A DNA stretch of 28,674 nucleotides from NCBI GenBank assembly GCA_050247255.1, contig JBFWUM010000051.1, positions 1 to 28,674 of the forward strand. The letters are read 5' to 3'. This DNA is from JBFWUM01 sp050247255 (GTDB lineage Bacteria > Acidobacteriota > Vicinamibacteria > Vicinamibacterales > UBA2999). Made by a program: the position numbers and the translations under genes. Position 1 is the stretch's first letter, and each line of letters begins with the position of its first letter. The notes under the pieces were generated by a model. It was not told the DNA's origin, made no database searches, and saw only the letters and a program-made list of their open reading frames with translations. Below, piece after piece: positions 22,227 to 28,674 of the stretch.

Positions 22227-22232
22227 TAGACT
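22227..22232 (+). promoter_or_regulatory. -10 box of the SpoIIAA-like gene
   Basis: TAGACT ends 7 nt before GTG 22240; no Shine-Dalgarno sequence is present. The same hexamer and spacing recur at 16014-16019. Confidence 0.45.
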
Positions 22233-22239
22233 GGCCTAT

Positions 22240-22611
22240 GTGGTCTGCCCCCTTGTGATTGACTCCGCGCGCCGGCTCGTCACTGTGACGATATCCGGGC
22301 GCGTGCACGGCGCCGACATCGTCGATACCGTCACCGCCATCTACTACGACCCGGCATGGCAGCCGGGAATGAACATCCTCTACGACGCGCGCGGCATCAC
22401 CGAGCTGCTGATGGATCCCGAGGACATCCCGCGGATCGTCGCCGCGCAGCATGAGCACGCCGCGCGGGCAGGAAAGGGCGTCGACGTGATCCTGGTGTCG
22501 CGGGCGCTCGACTTCGCGATGGCGCAGATGTACGAAAAGATGGCGCGTGGCGCGGGGCGCCAGACCTACGTGACCAGGTCAGAAGACGAGGCGCGCAAGT
22601 ACTGCCAGTAG
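22240..22611 (+). CDS. SpoIIAA/STAS-like small protein
   Basis: 123 residues beginning with two beta strands (RLVTVTISGRV), then alternating strands and helices (MNILYDARGITELL; GVDVILVSRALDFAMAQMYE; QTYVTRSEDEARKY). This matches the SpoIIAA-like family of about 120-residue cytoplasmic proteins related to STAS domains. Members are of unknown function. A phosphorylatable serine of the true SpoIIAA kind is not obvious. A second possible start, GTG 22255, would remove five residues; 22240 is preferred from its position after the -10-like TAGACT. The 3' end overlaps a 53-residue gene on the other strand. Confidence 0.72.
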   Translation: MVCPLVIDSARRLVTVTISGRVHGADIVDTVTAIYYDPAWQPGMNILYDARGITELLMDPEDIPRIVAAQHEHAARAGKGVDVILVSRALDFAMAQMYEKMARGAGRQTYVTRSEDEARKYCQ

Positions 22612-22740
22612 TGCCAGCAGGACGGTCGCGCCGACGAGCCGGCAGATGCGATCGACGCGGCGGGCTCCGACCGCATTGGCACGCTGCCACGCCTGCCAGC
22701 GCTGGAGCTGTTCCTCGGTGAATGCATCCACGTGGGTCAT
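22579..22740 (-). CDS. Tiny single-helix membrane protein (53 residues)
   Basis: ATG at 22740, TGA at 22581-22579. It begins MTHVDAFTEEQLQRWQAW, a polar amphipathic part, and ends with a basic stretch (ARRVDRICR) and one hydrophobic helix (about 36-53, LVGATVLLALLAVLARLVF) running to the C terminus. This is the shape of a tail-anchored small membrane protein. It begins 14 bp after the stop of the 67-residue membrane-protein gene on the same strand, so the pair look like a two-gene unit. The last 33 bp overlap the SpoIIAA-like gene. The codon pattern and protein-like composition support it; there is no strong ribosome site. Confidence 0.55.
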   Translation of the reverse strand: MTHVDAFTEEQLQRWQAWQRANAVGARRVDRICRLVGATVLLALLAVLARLVF

Positions 22741-22754
22741 GGGGCCTGGTCGGC

Positions 22755-22958
22755 TCAGCGAAGCGCTGCTCGAATGCTCTCAGACAGGCTTTGCGCGGGC
22801 GTATTCCACAGGCGGGCCATCACCATCGGCGGCGCCAGCGACAGCACGACCAGGACGACCCATGCGGCAAATGACGTGGCGCCGCGGATGTAGCCGACGC
22901 CGGCGATGCCAAGAATCCACGCACCCGTCAGGGCGACCTTCAGATGATCGGTTTCCAT
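22755..22958 (-). CDS. Small two-helix membrane protein (67 residues)
   Basis: ATG at 22958 is supported by TACACT (22970-22965) ending 6 nt upstream. Two hydrophobic helices lie at about 8-26 (ALTGAWILGIAGVGYI) and 31-51 (FAAWVVLVVLSLAPPMVMA), followed by a polar tail. I do not recognise a family. The protein is followed 14 bp later by the 53-residue membrane protein; both may act together in the inner membrane. In-frame codons further upstream encode unlikely sequence and were excluded. Confidence 0.62.
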   Translation of the reverse strand: METDHLKVALTGAWILGIAGVGYIRGATSFAAWVVLVVLSLAPPMVMARLWNTPAQSLSESIRAALR

Positions 22959-22964
22959 GGACTG

Positions 22965-22970
22965 AGTGTA
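22965..22970 (-). promoter_or_regulatory. -10 box of the small membrane protein pair
   Basis: TACACT on the minus strand ends 6 nt before ATG 22958, consistent with leaderless transcription. Confidence 0.45.
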
Positions 22971-23043
22971 CGGGCGTCGGCGTGACGGCGATGTTCCCGA
23001 TTGCACAGGGCATCGTTCCCGTCTTCCGCTGGTTCGCGGCCCG

Positions 23044-23997
23044 TCAGGCGGTGCCGTGTCGGTCGAGCCAGCCCAGGATCCTGGCGACGCTTCCCCTGGC
23101 CAGCGCGACGCTCGTATCCGCGGCTCCGTAATACAGGTTGATGCCATCGCCGTCGGCATCGAGCGTGTACCCGCACGGAAACGTCACGTAGCCGACATCG
23201 CCCTCGCGTTCGTAGGCGGTCTCCGGCCCGAAAATCCAGGAATCGCCGCGCAAGACACACTGCTCGGCCGTGGCGAGATCGAACAGCGCTGCGCCGACGC
23301 GGTACAGGCAGCCGGCCCCTGTCCGCCTGACCCCGTGGTACAGCATCAGCCATCCGCGCGCGGTTTCGATCAGCGGCGGCCCCAGGCCGATGCGATTCGC
23401 GTCCCACCAGCTCCCGCGCCGCGCGGGCAGCACCAGCCGGTGTCCGCCCCAGTTGCGCAGATCGGGTGAGAACGACATCCAGATGTCCGCCGTCGGATCG
23501 GTGGCAGGCCGGTGCAGCAGCGCGAACTGGCCGTTGATGCGGCGCGGCAGCAGCGCCGCATCCTTGTCGTCGGGCTGCATCACCATGCCGCAGCGTTCGA
23601 AGGTGCGGAAGTCCGTGGTCAGCGCCAGGGCCACCCCGGGGCCGCCGGTACTGAACGCCGTATACGCGACGGCATATTTCCCGAGCTCGTCGACGAAGCT
23701 GATTCGTGGATCCTCGAGCCCCCACACCTCCTCCGGGTGGCCCTTCGGATCCGGCCAGAGCGTCGGCGCCGGATCCATCTCCCAGCCGTCGATGCCGTTC
23801 GCGGATCTCGCGGCGCACAGGTGTGAATGACCGCGCCGATCTTCGACGCGGCAGAGCAGCAGCGTGCGGCCGTCGGCCAGACGGGTCGCGCCGGGATTGA
23901 ACACGGTGTGCGCCGGGTACGGCCAGTCCGCCGCCGTGAGGATGGGGTTCGCGGGATGACGCTCGAAGAGCACCTCGTAGCGGGCGGATGGACTCAT
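23044..23997 (-). CDS. GH130-family glycosidase/phosphorylase-like protein
   Basis: 317 residues forming a five-bladed beta-propeller of the GH130 type. Visible family elements: VFNPGATRLADGRTLLLCRVED (32-53 in pieces), HSHLCAARSANGIDGW, the catalytic-acid motif GLEDPRI (93-99, D96), and the later WDANRIGLGPPLIET and GWLMLYHGV. Characterised members break beta-mannosides, mostly by phosphorolysis that yields mannose 1-phosphate; the exact linkage cannot be read here. The ATG at 23997 overlaps the stop of the upstream glycosyltransferase (ATGA), so synthesis and degradation of the same glycan may be coupled. No signal peptide: cytoplasmic. Confidence 0.87.
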   Translation of the reverse strand: MSPSARYEVLFERHPANPILTAADWPYPAHTVFNPGATRLADGRTLLLCRVEDRRGHSHLCAARSANGIDGWEMDPAPTLWPDPKGHPEEVWGLEDPRISFVDELGKYAVAYTAFSTGGPGVALALTTDFRTFERCGMVMQPDDKDAALLPRRINGQFALLHRPATDPTADIWMSFSPDLRNWGGHRLVLPARRGSWWDANRIGLGPPLIETARGWLMLYHGVRRTGAGCLYRVGAALFDLATAEQCVLRGDSWIFGPETAYEREGDVGYVTFPCGYTLDADGDGINLYYGAADTSVALARGSVARILGWLDRHGTA

Positions 23998-26291
23998 GAC
24001 GTGAGGTGCGTGACTGGCGAGTGCGTGGGTTCGGCGACGGTTCGATGCGCGGCGCGCATATCGCACAACGCCATCAGGAACGACAGCGTCGACTCCGCGC
24101 CCTGGTTGCCATTCGGGCGGTCGGCGTGCAGCCCGTCCCGGCAGCCCCCGGTCGAGGGATCGTAGAGCCACTGCTGCAGCGCGTTCTGCCCGAGGAACCA
24201 GTCGAACGCGCGCCCGGCGCGATCCACCCAGACCAGGTCGCCGTCAATCCCGTGCGCGGTGAGGCAGGCCGACGTCACCGTGCAGGCTTCCACCGGCTGC
24301 TGGTCGAACGGCGCCGCCGACCCGCCGCGCACGAGAAACCCGTGGCAGCCGATCGGGGCGAAGTCGCCCTGCGCGGACAGCTGCAGGGACACCAGCCATT
24401 CGAGGGATCGCAGCCCGGTCTCGACCATGTCGGGGCGCTGCATACGCGCGCCGGAAACGAGGAGCGCCTGCGACAGGCGCGCATTGCAGTAGGTGGCCGA
24501 GTCCTCGAACCACGCCCAGTCGCTGCCGGCCGACTGTTGAAAGAGCGCGAGCAGGCGGGTCGTCAGGTCGTGCCGCAACGCTTCAACCGAACTGTCGCCC
24601 TGAAACGCCCGCAGGTACTCGTCGATGCCGAGCAGCGTGTACGCCCAGGCTCTCGGGCTCGTGAAGGCCCCCACCGCCGGGAGCGCGGCCTGAAACAGGT
24701 CGCCCGCGAGGCTATGACGGCCGGGATCGTGAGCCCGCCCGATGACCGTGCCGAGCGCCCAGATAGCCCGCCCCTGGCTGTCCTCGGACCCGGCGGGCTC
24801 GAGCCATGCCCGCCCGTAAGAGAGGAAGTTTCGAAACCGCCCCGTCCGCCGGTCGAACGCGAAGTTCACGAACCCCAGATACCGCGCGGCCAGCGCGCGC
24901 ACGCCGGACGGGTCGTCGGTGCCGGCCTCCTCGAGCAGCGTGACGAGCAGCAGGGCCCGGGCGTTGTCGTCCAGGCAATACCCGTCTTCATAGCGCGGGA
25001 TGCTGAAGACGGCATGCTGCAGGATGCCGGTGTCGTCGGTCAGTGCGTGCACGTGCCGCAGATCGATTTCGGGCCACCCGGCAGGGCGGCTGGCCAGCGT
25101 GTGGGCTTCGAACGAACGCCGCCGTCGCCGTGTGTCGTGCGCCATGGCACGCGAGAACGACTCGACGTAGTGCCGGGCAACGGACGGCCACGTCATCGCG
25201 CGGCCGTGCGCCAGCGCCTTCGCGCACATCGCCTGGCGGCGTGCCGGGTCGCGGCCGAGGTCGACGACCTCGCGCGCAACGGCCGTCGAGTCCCGCCACG
25301 GCACGAGGATCCCGCGGCCCTCCGCCAGCAGTTCGCGGGCGTAGATGTACGGCGTGGAGATCACGGCTTTGCCCGCACCCACGGCGTAGGCGAGGGTCCC
25401 GGACGTGATCTGCTCCGCATTCAGGTAGGGCGTGATGTAGATGTCGGCGGCCGACAGGAACTCTGTCAGCTCGGCCTGGCTCACGAAACGGTTGTGAAAA
25501 ACGATGTGTCCATCGACGCCAAGGTGCCGGGCTCGCGCCTCGAGCATCAGCCGATAGGCTTCGCCCTCACGCTCGAGGACGTGAGGGTGGGTGGCCCCAA
25601 GCACGACGTACACGGTGTCGGGATCGCCGGAGACGATGTCGGGAAGGGCATCGACCACGTACTCGATTCCCTTGTCGGGAGAGAGCAGGCCAAATGTCAG
25701 GATGACCGTCTTGCCCTCGAGACCCAGCCGCTGCTTGCTTGCGGCATCGGCAGGAACGTGCGGAATCCCGTGTGGAACCAGGTCGATCTGCTCCGCGGCA
25801 ATGCCATGCACCTGCTGAAGGAGATCGGCGCCCGACTGGCTCATCACGATCAGCCGCTCCGAGAGCCGCGCCAGCTCGTCGATGACGCTGCGCTGGGACG
25901 GGTTCGGGTCGGACAGGATCGTGTGCAGCGTCGTGACGATCGGCATGCGCAGGTCGCGCAGCAGCTCGAGCAGGTACGCGCCGGCCTTGCCGCCGAAGAT
26001 CCCATACTCGTGCTGGACCGACAGCACGTCGACCTGGTTGACGTTGAGAAAGTCGGCGGCGCGGCGATACGAGCTCAGGTCGGCTTCGGCGATCTCGAAG
26101 CGGACACGCGGGGGATAGGCGTGGCGGCGGCCGGCGTCGTTCATGGCCAGGACGAAGTGTTCCGTGCCTGGCAGCTGTTCGCTCAGGGCGTCCGTCAGGT
26201 GCGTGGTGAATGTCGCGATGCCGCACTGGCGCGGCAGGTGATTGCCGAGCACCGCGAATCGCCTGATGCCGTCGTGTGATCCGGCCTCCAT
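23994..26291 (-). CDS. GT4 glycosyltransferase fused to a C-terminal alpha-helical (toroid-like) domain
   Basis: 765 residues. Residues 10-385 are a GT-B glycosyltransferase of family 4: LPRQCGIATFTTHL (19-32), VQHEYGIFGG (92-101), VPHGIP (172-177), donor-site FGLLSPDKGIEYVV (200-213), and the acceptor/donor loop NAEQITSGTLAYAVGAGKAVI (in pieces, 291-311). Residues about 425-745 are a helical domain with repeated Trp/Tyr/Asp-rich motifs (YCLDDNARALLL, DSQGRAIWALG, WFEDSATYCNARL, GCRDGL, NQGAEST), like the (alpha/alpha)6 toroids of many carbohydrate enzymes. The ATG at 26291 begins just before the fold. The GH130 gene follows with a 4-nt overlap. It probably makes a mannose-type oligosaccharide, but this is inferred from the partner gene. 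Confidence 0.85.
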   Translation of the reverse strand: MEAGSHDGIRRFAVLGNHLPRQCGIATFTTHLTDALSEQLPGTEHFVLAMNDAGRRHAYPPRVRFEIAEADLSSYRRAADFLNVNQVDVLSVQHEYGIFGGKAGAYLLELLRDLRMPIVTTLHTILSDPNPSQRSVIDELARLSERLIVMSQSGADLLQQVHGIAAEQIDLVPHGIPHVPADAASKQRLGLEGKTVILTFGLLSPDKGIEYVVDALPDIVSGDPDTVYVVLGATHPHVLEREGEAYRLMLEARARHLGVDGHIVFHNRFVSQAELTEFLSAADIYITPYLNAEQITSGTLAYAVGAGKAVISTPYIYARELLAEGRGILVPWRDSTAVAREVVDLGRDPARRQAMCAKALAHGRAMTWPSVARHYVESFSRAMAHDTRRRRRSFEAHTLASRPAGWPEIDLRHVHALTDDTGILQHAVFSIPRYEDGYCLDDNARALLLVTLLEEAGTDDPSGVRALAARYLGFVNFAFDRRTGRFRNFLSYGRAWLEPAGSEDSQGRAIWALGTVIGRAHDPGRHSLAGDLFQAALPAVGAFTSPRAWAYTLLGIDEYLRAFQGDSSVEALRHDLTTRLLALFQQSAGSDWAWFEDSATYCNARLSQALLVSGARMQRPDMVETGLRSLEWLVSLQLSAQGDFAPIGCHGFLVRGGSAAPFDQQPVEACTVTSACLTAHGIDGDLVWVDRAGRAFDWFLGQNALQQWLYDPSTGGCRDGLHADRPNGNQGAESTLSFLMALCDMRAAHRTVAEPTHSPVTHLTS

Positions 26292-26376
26292 GTCTCTGGA
26301 GATCAGCGTACAGGCCGCCGGCCGGGCAGCGCTGTTCAAACCGGGACAGACGCGCTGCCCCGCGGCTGCCGCGTGC

Positions 26377-26382
26377 GACAAT
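26377..26382 (+). promoter_or_regulatory. -10-like box of the Crp/Fnr gene
   Basis: GACAAT ends 12 nt before ATG 26395, so a leader of about 5 nt is expected. The 103-bp gap to the divergent glycosyltransferase start also offers TACGCT (26310-26305, minus) 13 nt before that gene. No clear -35 boxes. Confidence 0.35.
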
Positions 26383-26394
26383 GCCGAGGTCGCC

Positions 26395-27075
26395 ATGGCC
26401 AAAGCGAAAGCACCGCGTCTGCAACCCCAGGCGCCGCAGCGAGCCTTCGACGCCAAGGCGTTTCTCGAGTCCACAGGAGCCGCGCGGCGGGTCGTGACCT
26501 ACCCCAAGGGCAGGAAGGTCTTCGTCCAGGGGCAGCCCAGCGATGCCGTGATGTACATCCAGAAGGGGAGCATCAAGATTTCGGTGCTCTCGCGGACCGG
26601 GAAGGAAGCCGTGGTCGCCATGCTCGGCCCGGGCGACTTCTTCGGCGAGGGGGCGCTCACCGGCCAGCCGATTCGGATCGGCACGGCGACCGCCACGGCC
26701 ACGGCCACCGTGCTCATCATCGACAAGGCGGCGATGCTTCGCCTCCTGCGTGACGAGCCGGCGTTCTCCGAGCGGTTCATCTCCTACATGCTGGCGAGAA
26801 ACCTGCGCATCGAGGCTGACCTCGTCGACCACCTGTTCAATTCCAGCGAAAAGCGGCTGGCGCGGGCGCTGCTGCTGCTGGCGCGCTACGGCGATCAGAC
26901 CGGGCCCGAGCGCCGGATCCCGAAGATTTCCCAGGAAACGCTGGCCGAGATGGTGGGAACCACGCGTTCCCGCGTCAACTTCTTCATGAACAAGTTCAGG
27001 GACCTGGGCTTCATCGACTACGACCGCGAGATCGTCGTCCACACCGCCCTGCTCAACGTCGTCCTGCACGACTGA
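26395..27075 (+). CDS. Crp/Fnr-family transcription regulator
   Basis: 226 residues. The cyclic-nucleotide-binding fold (about 22-125) includes YPKGRKVFVQGQPSD, GSIKISVLSRTGKE and the phosphate-cassette region LGPGDFFGEGALTGQP (77-92). The usual Arg-Thr/Ser of true cAMP binders (RxxS/T) is replaced, so cAMP may not be the ligand. There are no N-terminal cysteines for an Fnr-type cluster. The long dimer helix (about 120-150) leads to a winged helix with ISQETLAEMVGTTRSRVNFFMNKFRDLGFIDY (pieces within 178-209). Divergent from the GT4-GH130 operon across a 103-bp gap, it is a candidate regulator of it. ATG 26395 is preferred over longer starts that overlap the neighbour. Confidence 0.93.
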   Translation: MAKAKAPRLQPQAPQRAFDAKAFLESTGAARRVVTYPKGRKVFVQGQPSDAVMYIQKGSIKISVLSRTGKEAVVAMLGPGDFFGEGALTGQPIRIGTATATATATVLIIDKAAMLRLLRDEPAFSERFISYMLARNLRIEADLVDHLFNSSEKRLARALLLLARYGDQTGPERRIPKISQETLAEMVGTTRSRVNFFMNKFRDLGFIDYDREIVVHTALLNVVLHD

Positions 27076-27188
27076 CCCATTCGCCGCCGCAGCGTGCACT
27101 AGTGAACATCGCCGTCCTGTCGCGGCGCCTAGAGTGGTGACGTGTCTCCGTCTGCCGCGGGTCAACGCTTCACTGAAGGGTGTTCATC

Positions 27189-27878
27189 GTGATTGTTCGC
27201 AAGGCTTTCTGCATGACCGTCGGCTTGATGGTCGCTACCATGTGCTGGCCGATCGCGGCCGCGGATCCCGCCAGCTATCGTGAGTTCCGGCTCGGCGCCT
27301 CGACCGCGGACGTCATCGCCCGGGCGGGCGCCGCCGCGCGCGACGTCAGGAGGCTGCACGAACGCCCGGCGGTACTTGAGGAGTTCTCGTGGCGACCACC
27401 GTACACGAGCCGTGGTGCCAGCGGGCGCGATTCCGTGGCCGGCATCGTCTTCAGCTTTGTCGACAACAAGCTCTTTAGAATGACCGTGGACTACGACAGG
27501 AGCCGGACCGAAGGCCTGGGCGAGGAGGACCTGATCGAGGCGCTGACGGCGGTCTATGGTCCTCGCTCGACGACGCCTGTCCCGACGCCGCCGCGGCGGG
27601 CGATCGATAGCCTCAACACGCCAACCGTGCTCGCCCAATGGCGCCTGGGAGATACCAGCGTGACGCTGCTGCGGTCGCCCTACGCCGGTGGTTTTACGTT
27701 GGTGATCCTGTCTGTCCCGCTCGAGGCGGCCGCCAGGAAGGCGCAGGCGGCGGCCGTGACGATGGATGCTCGCGAGGCCCCGGCACGCGAAGCCACGCGG
27801 GCCAGGGAACAGGCCGCCGCCGAGAAGGCCGCCGCCGAGAAGACGAGGACGACGAACAAGGCGACGTTTACGCCATGA
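27189..27878 (+). CDS. Secreted protein of unknown function with charged C-terminal helix
   Basis: 229 residues from GTG 27189, placed about 10 nt after GAAGG. A GTG at 27180 would add three residues but sits on that site. A signal peptide is evident: basic RK, hydrophobic FCMTVGLMVATMCWPIAAA, likely cut after about residue 25. The mature part starts YREFRLGASTADVIARAG, a form common in periplasmic proteins that compare substrate-dependent variation (FRLGxSxxxV motif), then two beta-rich halves (GIVFSFVDNKLFRMTVDYD; TVLAQWRLGDTSVTLLRSPYAGGFTLVILSV in pieces), and a final Ala/Glu/Arg/Lys helix (180-220). No named family. Its stop overlaps the next gene's ATG (ATGA). Confidence 0.72.
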   Translation: MIVRKAFCMTVGLMVATMCWPIAAADPASYREFRLGASTADVIARAGAAARDVRRLHERPAVLEEFSWRPPYTSRGASGRDSVAGIVFSFVDNKLFRMTVDYDRSRTEGLGEEDLIEALTAVYGPRSTTPVPTPPRRAIDSLNTPTVLAQWRLGDTSVTLLRSPYAGGFTLVILSVPLEAAARKAQAAAVTMDAREAPAREATRAREQAAAEKAAAEKTRTTNKATFTP

Positions 27879-28075
27879 CGCCGAACCTGCCGGCCGGTTC
27901 CGTCGCCGCCTGCCCGCTCTGTCACACGGCGTCTCCCCGGTTGTGCGACGAGGGGTTCGCCGCAGGCGGCCACTGGCGATGTGGCATCTGCGGCCAGAGC
28001 TGGACGGCGCAGCGGATCGCGACCGTCGCTGCGTATGCGGAGTGGGTTGCCCGGGGTAAGGCAGATCCGGGTTAG
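27875..28075 (+). CDS. Small zinc-ribbon protein (66 residues)
   Basis: The ATG at 27875 overlaps the stop of the secreted-protein gene by 4 nt. Cysteine pairs C13/C16 (CPLC) and C36/C39 (CGIC) are 19 residues apart, giving a classical zinc ribbon: short strands around HWRCGICGQSW, then a C-terminal helix (TAQRIATVAAYAEWV). No signal peptide, so unlike its coupled neighbour it is cytoplasmic. Function unknown. Confidence 0.65.
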   Translation: MTPNLPAGSVAACPLCHTASPRLCDEGFAAGGHWRCGICGQSWTAQRIATVAAYAEWVARGKADPG

Positions 28076-28189
28076 CCTCGAAGCCTCTCGATATCGTGGA
28101 CCGCCTGCCAGACACCGGCGGCATCCCGGGTGTCCGAGCTCCGAAAGCTGCCCGCTGGCCTCGGCGGGAAGGGGTTTCCGGCTCGTTTT

Positions 28190-28522
28190 CGCGTTACCCG
28201 GCATGCACAACTCTTCGAACGTCCTGGTTGTCACCGGAAGCGTGCGTCTGTCGATCACTCGCCGCGGCCGGCGGTACTCGCCGCCGGCGTCGTAGCTGAA
28301 CAGGTCGGCTCGGTCCGGTCGCCACCCGTAGGAAACCTGGATTGCGGTGAGGGGCGCCCGCTTCGCGATGTTGTCCTGAGGGCCTGTGGAGACGACCGTC
28401 CCCGACGGAACGAGCACAGTTCGAACCCCGGCGTCGTGGCGCCTGACCACTGGGCATGCGCGGCGCCGGCGCCCGGCCATCAGGCCGGCGAGGCCGAGCG
28501 CAAGGGTAGCAAGCGGTTTCAA
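28190..28522 (-). other. Possible degraded or frameshifted small secreted protein
   Basis: From a TTG at 28522 the minus strand reads KPLATLALGLAGLMAG, a plausible signal peptide, then about 90 residues with protein-like composition and mostly G/C third bases (VLVPSGTVVSTGPQD, YGWRPDRADLFSYDAGGEY). No stop follows: the frame runs on antisense through the zinc-ribbon and secreted-protein genes to 27680, which is implausible for a real gene. A one-base shift near 28200 would end it at the TAA at 28194. It may be a frameshifted relic or chance; no family is recognised. The rest of 28076-28674 shows nothing I can support. Confidence 0.28.
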
Positions 28523-28674
28523 GATGACGAGCTACTCGATTTGGCGTGCGTGGTGTCGCTCGCGGCGACGATGGGGTCCAGCCTAGCGGGCGTTCAGGCG
28601 TGGCGAAGACGCCAACGTGCGCACTCGAGGCCTGCATGTGATGCTCGTCATCGGCGGGCGCGATTGTCGCGCGG

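Noticed and set aside
24006..26279. 757-residue open frame antisense to the glycosyltransferase
   Set aside because: Composition dominated by Arg/Gly/Val/His repeats without folds; GC-driven shadow.
27097..27104. Palindrome CACTAGTG between the Crp/Fnr gene and the secreted-protein gene, considered as a Crp/Fnr operator
   Set aside because: It lacks the TGTGA-N6-TCACA or TTGAT-N4-ATCAA layout and a single 8-bp palindrome is expected by chance.

Overview
The window is GC-rich, gene-dense bacterial DNA from a diderm; it carries a lipoprotein efflux adaptor and membrane kinases with periplasmic sensors. The pairing of a TIGR02999-type ECF sigma factor with a PknB-like kinase, the LytS/LytTR pair, the alanine-rich short proteins and the intergenic repeats all suggest an Acidobacteriota member, perhaps Vicinamibacteria. 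That placement is inference; no rRNA or tRNA gene is visible.

Layout. 1-1407: tail of a HAD hydrolase overlapping convergently with an RND/HlyD-type lipoprotein adaptor. 1454-4068: msrB followed after 2 bp by a hybrid histidine kinase. 6902-4084 (minus): cyclophilin, ECF sigma factor, Ser/Thr kinase and single-domain response regulator, probably one transcription unit. 6979-10131: glgB facing a PfkB sugar kinase. 10314-12214: overlapping LytS-type kinase and LytTR regulator. 13509-12272 (minus): small membrane protein coupled to prephenate dehydratase. 14488-13643: rhomboid protease with an N-terminal zinc ribbon. 14539-15132: UbiX flavin prenyltransferase. 15987-16373: two divergent uncharacterised genes. 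20564-16434 (minus): four-gene operon of two FtsX-like permeases, an ATPase and an AttH/CrtC lipocalin-like protein, each overlapping the next by 1-4 nt. 21659-20595: AlkB-like di-iron membrane hydroxylase, divergent from a Mug-type DNA glycosylase. 22240-22958: SpoIIAA-like protein and two tiny membrane proteins. 26291-23044 (minus): GT4 glycosyltransferase fused to an alpha-toroid-like domain, overlapping a GH130 gene and divergent from a Crp/Fnr regulator. 27189-28075: secreted protein and a zinc-ribbon protein. The last 600 bp hold at most a degraded reading frame.

Two patterns cut across the window. First, at least eight genes, on both strands, have a -10-like hexamer ending only 6-10 nt before the start codon with no Shine-Dalgarno sequence, which points to leaderless transcription. 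Second, five intergenic spots carry repeats of different sequence that are all built from 7-bp words. These repeats supply the stop codons of five genes and the start codon of ubiX, and three of them contain inverted copies able to form hairpins. The heptamer-repeat system is the most unusual thing here.
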